Shown piece after piece: positions 58,065 to 64,000 of a stretch of 64,000 nucleotides of DNA. Source of the stretch: Halolamina sp. CBA1230 (lineage in GTDB: Archaea; Halobacteriota; Halobacteria; Halobacteriales; Haloferacaceae); contig NZ_CP054587.1 in assembly GCF_002025255.2 (NCBI RefSeq), positions 2,108,001 through 2,172,000 on the forward strand, given 5' to 3'. Position 1 is the first letter of the stretch, and each line of letters opens with the position of its first letter. Made by a program: the position numbers and the translations under genes. Below the pieces are notes generated by a model. It was not told where the DNA came from. It ran no database searches and saw only the letters and a list, made by a program, of their open reading frames with translations.

Positions 58065-58154
58065 ATGAAGATCGATGGGTACACGCTACTGAGGTTGGTC
58101 GGCGTACTGATCGTTCTGTATCTCCTCGCTGCACAAGCACTCACGTTACTGTGA
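58065..58154 (+). CDS. 29-residue single-helix membrane microprotein
   Basis: ATG 58065 to TGA 58152-58154. A charged start (MKIDGYTLLR) leads into one hydrophobic helix (LVGVLIVLYLLAAQALTLL). The strong upstream AT-rich promoter and the lack of any other gene in the 284-base gap make expression plausible. No homologue is known to me. The remaining gap sequence shows nothing else. Confidence 0.5.
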   Translation: MKIDGYTLLRLVGVLIVLYLLAAQALTLL

Positions 58155-58241
58155 CTGCGATCTGTTGACAGAAGCTCCAGTTCTCGCCATCGTGTGGAGT
58201 CTGGTGCCGGCGTGCGGTCCCCCACTCGGCTGCGTTTCGCC

Positions 58242-60119
58242 CTACTCCTCGGGATGGGCCCACGTCATCGCCTCGCGGACGGCGTCCTTCCGGCCGATGA
58301 ACGTGACGCGGTCGCCGCGCTCGAGCGTGAAGTCGGCCTCGGGGACGAACGTTTCCCCGTCCCGGTAGACCAGCCCGATGAGACAGCCCTCCGGGAGTTC
58401 GGGTCCGATCTCCCGGATCGACTGGCCGATCAGTGGATCCGCGGTCACTTCGATCTCCTGCACGTCGCCGGTCTCGCCGATCCCCTGCATCCAGCCCGCC
58501 AGCGTGGGGCGTTCGATGTAGTCGTCCATCGCCTGTGCGGTGGCCATCGCCGGCGAGATGGTCCGCACGCCCAGCTCCTCGAAGGCGTCGACGTTCTCGG
58601 GGTTGTTCGTCCGCGCGATCACGCGGTCCGGCGAGAACTTCGACTGGGAGAGCTGGGAGATCAGCAGGTTCGCGTCGTCGTCGCCGGTCGCGGCGACGAT
58701 GATCTTGGCGTTGTCCGCGCCGGCGGACTGGAGCACCTCGGTGTCGGTGCCGTCCCCGGCGTGGACCGTGAACCCGGAGTCACGGACGCTCTCGAGCACT
58801 TCCTGGTTCTTCTCCACGATCACGACGTTCTCGCCTCGGTCTTCGAGGCGGGTCGCGAGCTCGCGCCCGACCGATCCGCCCCCGACGATGATGACTCGCA
58901 TGGGTATGACGTTGAGTTTCTCCGCGATCTGGCGGGCCAGTCCCGCCTCGAACAGCACGGTCAGCAGGATGGTCAGGAACACGGTGCCGACGAGCACGTC
59001 GGCGGCCTCGGGCATCCCGACCGCCTCGCTCCGGAGTTCGATGGCGAACAGCGTCGCCACCGACGCCGGGATGATCCCGCGCGGGCCGACGAAGCTCATG
59101 AACAGCTTCTCCTCCCGGGTGAACCGGTCGCCGACGCTGGAGACGAACACCAGCAGCGGCCGGAGCACCAGCGCGACGATAGCGACGACTGCGAGCTTCG
59201 GGAACAGCAGGTCGAGCACCACGCCGAAGTCGAGCAGCGCGGCCAGCGTGATGAACACGAAGGAGAGCACGACCAGCGTCACGTCGCCTTTGAACGCCGC
59301 GATATCCTCCTCGTAGGGGACGTCGGCGTTGCCGAGCAGCACGCCCGCGACCGCGACGGCGGCGACGCCGGCCTCGCTGGCGAGGTAGTTCGCGGCCGCG
59401 TAGGCGACGAGCGCGCCCGCGAGTACGAGCAGCCGGGCGTTCCGGGGGGCGTTCCCCGGCGAGAGGTCGATGTACTGCAGCGCGTAGTACACTACGGCGG
59501 CGACGACGACGCCGACGAACAGCCCGTAGGAGAACCGACGGACGAAGTCGATGACGATCGCGCTGGGGCCGGTGGCCGGGCTCGTGATGATGTTGAACAT
59601 CACGACCGCCGTGATCGCGGCGGTCACGTCGTTGACGATCCCCTCGGTGTCGAGCGCGACGCCGACGCGGTCCCGGACCGGGACGACGTCGAGGATGGGG
59701 GCGATGACGGTCGGGCCGGTCGCCACCAGCAGCGAGCCGACGAGGAAGGCGACCAGCCAGCCGACGCCAAGCAGGAAGTGGACGGCGACGGACGTACCCA
59801 CCAGCGCGATCAGGGCGCCGACGGTGACGAGGCGGAACGCCGTCTGGGGCGCCTCACGGATCTCGTCGAGCCGGAGGTGGAACGCGCCCTCGAACACGAT
59901 GATCGCCACCGAGAGCCCGACGATGGCCGTCAGCGCCGTGGTCCCGAACTCCTGGGGGTTGAGGAGGTTCGCCCCCTCCGGGCCGAGCAGGATCCCCGCG
60001 GCGATCAGGAACACGATGCTCGGGATGCGGAAGCGGTCCGAGAGCACCTGCGCGACCACGCCGATGCCGATGATGCCCGCGACGACCGCGATCAGCGCGG
60101 CCGCTTCCTCTCCGGCCAT
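58242..60119 (-). CDS. CPA1-type cation/proton antiporter with RCK (TrkA-N/TrkA-C) module
   Basis: A 625-residue protein. Residues about 1-400 hold the membrane antiporter domain, including LDTEGIVNDVTAAITAVVMF with the ND pair typical of CPA1 and FVGPRGIIPASVATLFAI. A Rossmann TrkA-N domain follows (VIIVGGGSVGRELATRL), then TrkA-C (LIGQSIREIGPELPEGC). It probably exports Na+ or K+ in exchange for protons, gated by a nucleotide bound to the RCK part. Confidence 0.9.
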   Translation of the reverse strand: MAGEEAAALIAVVAGIIGIGVVAQVLSDRFRIPSIVFLIAAGILLGPEGANLLNPQEFGTTALTAIVGLSVAIIVFEGAFHLRLDEIREAPQTAFRLVTVGALIALVGTSVAVHFLLGVGWLVAFLVGSLLVATGPTVIAPILDVVPVRDRVGVALDTEGIVNDVTAAITAVVMFNIITSPATGPSAIVIDFVRRFSYGLFVGVVVAAVVYYALQYIDLSPGNAPRNARLLVLAGALVAYAAANYLASEAGVAAVAVAGVLLGNADVPYEEDIAAFKGDVTLVVLSFVFITLAALLDFGVVLDLLFPKLAVVAIVALVLRPLLVFVSSVGDRFTREEKLFMSFVGPRGIIPASVATLFAIELRSEAVGMPEAADVLVGTVFLTILLTVLFEAGLARQIAEKLNVIPMRVIIVGGGSVGRELATRLEDRGENVVIVEKNQEVLESVRDSGFTVHAGDGTDTEVLQSAGADNAKIIVAATGDDDANLLISQLSQSKFSPDRVIARTNNPENVDAFEELGVRTISPAMATAQAMDDYIERPTLAGWMQGIGETGDVQEIEVTADPLIGQSIREIGPELPEGCLIGLVYRDGETFVPEADFTLERGDRVTFIGRKDAVREAMTWAHPEE

Positions 60120-60203
60120 CTACGGCACCTCGGCTGTCGCTGATTCGTTCGCCCTCACACGATAAGCGTCCGGTGGCGTCGGCTTAAACGTGGCTACCGC
60201 GGA

Positions 60204-62177
60204 CTACTCGTACAGCTCCTCGACCTCGTCGCCCCATCGGTCCAGGATCTTTCGACGTTTCTTCTTCATCGTCGGCGTCAGCAGGTCGTTCTCGGGGGTG
60301 AACTCCTCGGGCACCAGCCGGAACTGCTTGATCCGCTCGTGGCTCTCGAAGTCCTCGTTGATCCGCTCGACCTCCGCCTGTATCCGGTCGCGCACGCGGT
60401 CGTCGTGGCAGAGTTCGGCGTCGTCGTCGGGCAGGTCCAACCCCTCACGCTCGCCCCACGCTCGGACCGCGTCGAACGCCGGGACGATCAGCGCGCCGAC
60501 GAACTTCCGGCTGTCGCCGACCACCATCGCCTGCTCGATCAGTTCGTTGTCGGCGAACGCGTCCTCGATGGGGCCGGGCGGGACCATCTTCCCCGTCGAG
60601 AGCTTCATGAGCTGTTTGGCGCGTTCGCGGAACGTGATGTAGCCGTCCGGCCGGATCTCGACCACGTCGCCGGTCCGGAACCACGGCTCGCCGCCGTCGT
60701 CGGCCGCCTCGAACGCCTCGTCGGTCGCCTCGGGCTTCTCCCAGTAGCCGTCGGTGACGTTCGGGCCGCGGACGAGCAGTTCGCCCGTCTTCCCCTCGAT
60801 GTCGTCGCCCATCACGCCGATGGACTCGTCGAGTTTCGTCTCCACGTCGACGACCGGCGGGCCGATGGTGCCCGGTTTGGGGTCCTCGATGGGGTTGACG
60901 CTCACGACGGGCGCCGTCTCGGTGAGCCCGTACCCCTCCAGGATCGGGACCCCCATCCCGTGGAACAGCCGGCAGAGGTCCTCCGAGAGGCTGCCGCCGC
61001 CGGAGACGAAGAAGTCGACGTTGTCCCCCAGCGCCTCGCGGACGCTGGAGTAGACGAGTCTGTCGCCGATGTCGTGTTTCAGCGAGAGCAGGGTTCCCGG
61101 GCTCTCAGTGCGCTCGTACTCGCGGGCCACGTCGACGGCCCACTCGAAGATGCGCTGTTTGACGGGCGACTCGCTGGCCTGCTCGCGCACGGCGCCGTAG
61201 AGCTTCTCGTACACGCGCGGGACGCTGGTGAACGTCGTCGGCGCGATCAGCTTGAAGTCCTCCCGCAGCGTGTCCGGGCTCTCGGCGTAGGCGATGGTCG
61301 CCCCGCTCGCGAACATGAGGAAGTGGCCGGAGAGGCGCTCGAACACGTGGGCCAACGGGAGGAAGGAGAGCGCCGCCGTGTCGGTGTCGGTCGTCGGCAT
61401 GTCGGGGTCGCGGTCCGGCCGCGGGCCGAACCGCCGGTAGCACTGGTTCACGTTCGACCGGAAGTTCCAGTGGGTGAGCTCCACTCCCTTCGGCTGGCCG
61501 GTGGTGCCGGAGGTGTACACGAGGCTCGCGAGGTCGTCGCCGTCGCGCTCGTCGAGCCACCCCTCGTAGGCGTCCTCGTCGAACGCCTCGGCGCCGCGCT
61601 CGTGCAGGTCGCCCAGCGTGAGCACGTCGTCGCGGTCTCGCACCGCCCCCGCGGCACCGCTGCCGTCGGCGGGTTCGTCCATCACGACGATGAAGGAGAG
61701 ATCGAGTTCGTCCTCGACGTTCAGCACCGTCCGCAGCAGGTCGTCGTTCTCCACGACTACACCCTCGGAGCCGGCGTCGCCCAGCAGGTACTCGGTCTGG
61801 CTCTCGGAGGAGCCGCTGTAGACGGTGTTCACCACGCCGCCGGCGGCGAGCACGCCGAGGTCGCTGTGGGCCCACTCCATTCGCGTGTCGGCGAAGATCC
61901 CCACGCGGTCGCCGGCCTCGACGCCGAGATCGCGGAACCCGGCGGCGAGGTTGCGCACGATATCGCGGGTCTCCGCGTAGCGCAGGTCGGCGTAATCTCC
62001 TTGGGGCGCCTCAGGGATCACGTCCTCCGCGACCAGCGAGCGGTCGTAGATCCCCCCTTTGTAGCGCTGGGCCACCTCGTCGGCGTTGCGCTCGGCGCTG
62101 GCCTCGAACATCGCCGGCAGCGTGTCGTCGTCGATGACGGGGTGGTCGAACCCCCGCTCGGCCTCACGGATGTCCAT
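60204..62177 (-). CDS. Long-chain fatty acid-CoA ligase (AMP-forming)
   Basis: A 657-residue ANL-superfamily enzyme. The P-loop is LVYTSGTTGQPKGVELTH; GYGLTETAPVVSVNP and the TGDVVEIRPDGYITFRERAK motif follow, with the catalytic lysine of STGKMVPPGPIED. It activates fatty acids to acyl-CoA. ATG 62177 is supported by ACTTTATGG about 30 bases upstream. Confidence 0.88.
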   Translation of the reverse strand: MDIREAERGFDHPVIDDDTLPAMFEASAERNADEVAQRYKGGIYDRSLVAEDVIPEAPQGDYADLRYAETRDIVRNLAAGFRDLGVEAGDRVGIFADTRMEWAHSDLGVLAAGGVVNTVYSGSSESQTEYLLGDAGSEGVVVENDDLLRTVLNVEDELDLSFIVVMDEPADGSGAAGAVRDRDDVLTLGDLHERGAEAFDEDAYEGWLDERDGDDLASLVYTSGTTGQPKGVELTHWNFRSNVNQCYRRFGPRPDRDPDMPTTDTDTAALSFLPLAHVFERLSGHFLMFASGATIAYAESPDTLREDFKLIAPTTFTSVPRVYEKLYGAVREQASESPVKQRIFEWAVDVAREYERTESPGTLLSLKHDIGDRLVYSSVREALGDNVDFFVSGGGSLSEDLCRLFHGMGVPILEGYGLTETAPVVSVNPIEDPKPGTIGPPVVDVETKLDESIGVMGDDIEGKTGELLVRGPNVTDGYWEKPEATDEAFEAADDGGEPWFRTGDVVEIRPDGYITFRERAKQLMKLSTGKMVPPGPIEDAFADNELIEQAMVVGDSRKFVGALIVPAFDAVRAWGEREGLDLPDDDAELCHDDRVRDRIQAEVERINEDFESHERIKQFRLVPEEFTPENDLLTPTMKKKRRKILDRWGDEVEELYE

Positions 62178-62739
62178 AAGGTGCGCGTGAGTCGGGAGCC
62201 ACCATAAAGTTCCGTACACGACGGGGGGGTTGCTCGGGGTTGTGTCGGGCACGAGCGCGACCGGATCTAGCGCGCGCTGGACGCGATCGAAACCGCCACG
62301 TGATCGCTATTCCGCCTGAAACGCCCGATTCCGTCGGTCTCGCGGCGTCCTGACTGTTCGCTGACCGTACCGAGTCTCCGTCAGTGGAGAGACACGTCAC
62401 CAGCGTGTCCGTTCGGCCATCCAGCGAGCCCTGTGTCGGCCGTCGTCGACGCCGGTTCGACCACGTGAGTTCCGTTTCTCGGCGTTGTTCCCGGTATCGG
62501 GGTGAATCGCCGAAAACGACCGACAGAACCGGTTTTAGTGAGTGTCTCAAGGCCGGCTTGAGGCGCGGTCAGGGCGGGGCTGTGGGTTCGGGAGTGGTTC
62601 TCAGGGATGGTCCGAGACATTCAGGATATCTAACTGGTTAGGTCTGAATCGTGTCAGCCGAGTCATTACTACTTACAAAGGGGGGTATGTGGTGGATGAA
62701 GCGTTCCCGGGGCAAGCTCGGGGCGCGGAGACTACGACA
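62178..62739 (+). other. Intergenic region between acyl-CoA ligase and DUF1102 gene
   Basis: 562 bases without a supported gene. CTCAAGGCCGGCTTGAG near 62547 and CTAACTGGTTAG at 62630-62641 are short dyads; the second could be an operator. ACTACTTACAAAG near 62670 may be the promoter of the downstream gene, which would leave a leader of about 45 bases. Base composition falls towards the right. Confidence 0.4.
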
Positions 62740-63495
62740 ATGGAACGACGCAAGTTCATCGCTGGTCTGGGATCGCTTACCGCTGCTGGCGCGGCGGGTA
62801 TTGGTACGGGCGCGTTTACGAGTGTAACTGCGGAACGTGGTGTCAACGTTAACGTTGCGCCGGACGCTAACGCATACCTTGGACTTGACCAGATCTCCGG
62901 CGAACCTAATAGTCAAGATTACACCAGTATCAACGATGGCGAGCTCAAGCTCTTTGATACGGGAACTGTCGACGGTTCTGGTTTTAATCTCGATGCGGTC
63001 ACGTTAGTCGATAACCTATTTAAGATCAAGAACCAGTCAAGCCAGAAACAGTATGTTTGGCTTTCAGAGATTGGGGATCCGAATGGTCCTGCGGGCGGCT
63101 CGCAGTTCACGAGTGGTCAACGGCCTACGGGAATGTTCTTTGTCGGATTCTACGCACCAGGAGACCGCAGCGGGACTTGGGACGGGATAAGTTATGGTAG
63201 TTCGCCGGAGGATCCCAATAATCCGAATAACCGAGGCCCCGATCAACCGAACGACAAGCGACCGGCCGATGCGGCCCCATTTAATGGCAACGGTGAAGTG
63301 GAGCAGCCAAGCGGGGACAGGGCAGCTGCGGTAGGTATTGCCGCCGGAGACGAAGTCAAAGTCGGGATGGCCGTCGATACGACGATGGCTGGGCAGTGGA
63401 TTGATTCAGATGTTGAACTTTCGCCAGGGGATCTCCTTGATAGGGTGATCGTCAAATCGGTAGCTGATTCGGCCGATACCCCGGTAACTCTGTAG
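62740..63495 (+). CDS. Secreted DUF1102 protein, first of a tandem pair
   Basis: A 251-residue protein. The start RRKFIAGLGSLTAAGAAGIG is a twin-arginine signal, followed by GAFTSVTAERGVNVNVAPD, the family's usual opening. LFKIKNQSSQKQYVWLSEIG matches the second gene's LFRIENQGTQPVYVWLTEDG. DUF1102 proteins are exported and beta-rich, possibly cell-surface or filament-like subunits; function is unproven. Codon use is more AT-rich than upstream genes, suggesting an accessory region. Confidence 0.82.
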   Translation: MERRKFIAGLGSLTAAGAAGIGTGAFTSVTAERGVNVNVAPDANAYLGLDQISGEPNSQDYTSINDGELKLFDTGTVDGSGFNLDAVTLVDNLFKIKNQSSQKQYVWLSEIGDPNGPAGGSQFTSGQRPTGMFFVGFYAPGDRSGTWDGISYGSSPEDPNNPNNRGPDQPNDKRPADAAPFNGNGEVEQPSGDRAAAVGIAAGDEVKVGMAVDTTMAGQWIDSDVELSPGDLLDRVIVKSVADSADTPVTL

Positions 63496-63521
63496 GCCAC
63501 TTCCCCCACTCTTTCCATATG

Positions 63522-63597
63522 GAATTACTTGGCTGAGGTTTATCCAGTAATTCAACTTTCCCACGCTGGCGCACGGCGGTTCGATTCCGCCGGTGGG
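63522..63597 (+). other. Two stem-loops between the DUF1102 genes
   Basis: Stem 1 has arms GAATTACT (63522-63529) and AGTAATTC (63546-63553). Stem 2 has CCCAC (63560-63564) and GTGGG (63593-63597) enclosing CGGCGG TTCGATT CCGCCG. The inner hairpin has the stem length and 7-base loop of a tRNA T-arm (TTCGATT) and is followed by TTT. It could be a terminator, or a T-arm-like scar; no complete tRNA surrounds it. Confidence 0.55.
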
Positions 63598-63614
63598 TTT
63601 CCATTGAACAAATT

Positions 63615-64000
63615 ATGAAGCGACGGACCCTCCTCGCCGGCATCGGGTGGAGCGCAGCAACTGGCATCGTTGGAACTGGCGCGTTCACCAGCGTAAGCGC
63701 TGATCGCTCCGTCTCAGTTGAAATTGCTACCGATAGTAGCGCATACCTCGCTATGAGTGCTGTCCCGGGAAGCGGGAATTCCGACTATGTAGAGACACAG
63801 AATGGTGAGTTCTCCGCCGATTTTTCGGACAGCAATGACGACCTGCTCGGAGACGGTGTGAACCCCAACGCCGTGACGGCTATCGCGGATCTGTTCCGCA
63901 TCGAGAACCAGGGAACCCAGCCCGTCTACGTCTGGCTCACCGAGGACGGCGGTCGGAACGGCAGCAAACAGCACGCGTTCTACGTCGGTTCGTGGAGCGA
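63615..64000 (+). CDS. Secreted DUF1102 protein, second of a tandem pair (partial)
   Basis: The first 128 codons of a gene that leaves the window. KRRTLLAGIGWSAATGIVGT is a twin-arginine signal, and GAFTSVSADRSVSVEIATDS and LFRIENQGTQPVYVWLTEDG mirror the preceding gene. The pair is a tandem duplication. ATG 63615 follows the stem-loops by 17 bases. Confidence 0.82.
   Translation, partial: MKRRTLLAGIGWSAATGIVGTGAFTSVSADRSVSVEIATDSSAYLAMSAVPGSGNSDYVETQNGEFSADFSDSNDDLLGDGVNPNAVTAIADLFRIENQGTQPVYVWLTEDGGRNGSKQHAFYVGSWS

Noticed and set aside
63535-63605. A complete tRNA around the T-arm-like hairpin
   Set aside because: No matching 5' acceptor strand, D-arm or anticodon arm can be built; only a T-arm-like hairpin is present.

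Overview
The window is chromosomal DNA of an extremely halophilic archaeon (class Halobacteria). The evidence is the GC-rich sequence, strongly acidic proteins, GTG starts, leaderless-looking genes with TATA elements 25-30 bases upstream, Tat-type lipoprotein signals, bacterioruberin carotenoid genes, a PAN proteasome ATPase, ribosomal protein S6e, Nob1, Tsr3 and the small zinc-finger and DUF families typical of haloarchaea. I cannot place it to genus. I see no rRNA, complete tRNA, CRISPR array, intein, transposase or integrase.

Layout. 0-1.96 kb: the end of a bacterioruberin operon (crtD-lyeJ-cruF). 1.97-6.8 kb: a complete branched-chain amino-acid ABC operon, livJHMGF, on the minus strand, lying between the carotenoid operon and phytoene synthase crtB (7.0-8.0 kb); a short orphan coding remnant abuts crtB. 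8-17 kb: a zinc-finger protein, a membrane-anchored molybdopterin oxidoreductase, a PAS histidine kinase, cobalamin-dependent ribonucleotide reductase nrdJ, UspA, truA and a DUF433/DUF5615 toxin-antitoxin pair. 17-27 kb: proteolysis (M28 peptidase, PepF, PAN), three small membrane proteins, arginine decarboxylase pdaD and a DUF2298 membrane protein. 27-38 kb: infB, a PRC-barrel protein, nob1, a CPBP protease, pgi, a second UspA, a DHH phosphoesterase, rps6e and several conserved haloarchaeal proteins. 38-44 kb: mutL-mutS, a receiver-like protein and engB. 43.7-47 kb: a tungstate/molybdate-type ABC transporter. 47-55 kb: a DUF389 protein, Nog1, amt-glnK, a site-2 protease with CBS domains, a drug-type ABC exporter and tsr3. 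55-62 kb: a SnoaL-like protein, serS, a CPA1 antiporter with an RCK module and a long-chain acyl-CoA synthetase. From about 62.7 kb base composition falls and two tandem secreted DUF1102 proteins begin; the second runs off the end.

The most unusual content is not a protein. Four intergenic regions (23.6-24.0, 32.1-32.6, 35.3-35.7 and 57.1-57.4 kb) carry related, palindrome-rich modular elements. Module B is about 250 bp with up to 19-bp perfect terminal inverted repeats. It contains two internal hairpins whose stems differ between copies yet still pair fully, and conserved CCTCCCC and GGGGAGG motifs that could pair over long range. Module A consists of 45-bp repeats flanking B in inverted orientation. 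Module C is about 160 bp with 22-bp terminal inverted repeats. Inside C sit double-hairpin cassettes (module D), and one D cassette lies in frame inside truA. Stem sequences vary while architecture is kept, which suggests selection on DNA or RNA structure. I know of no description of this system, but I could not search for one.
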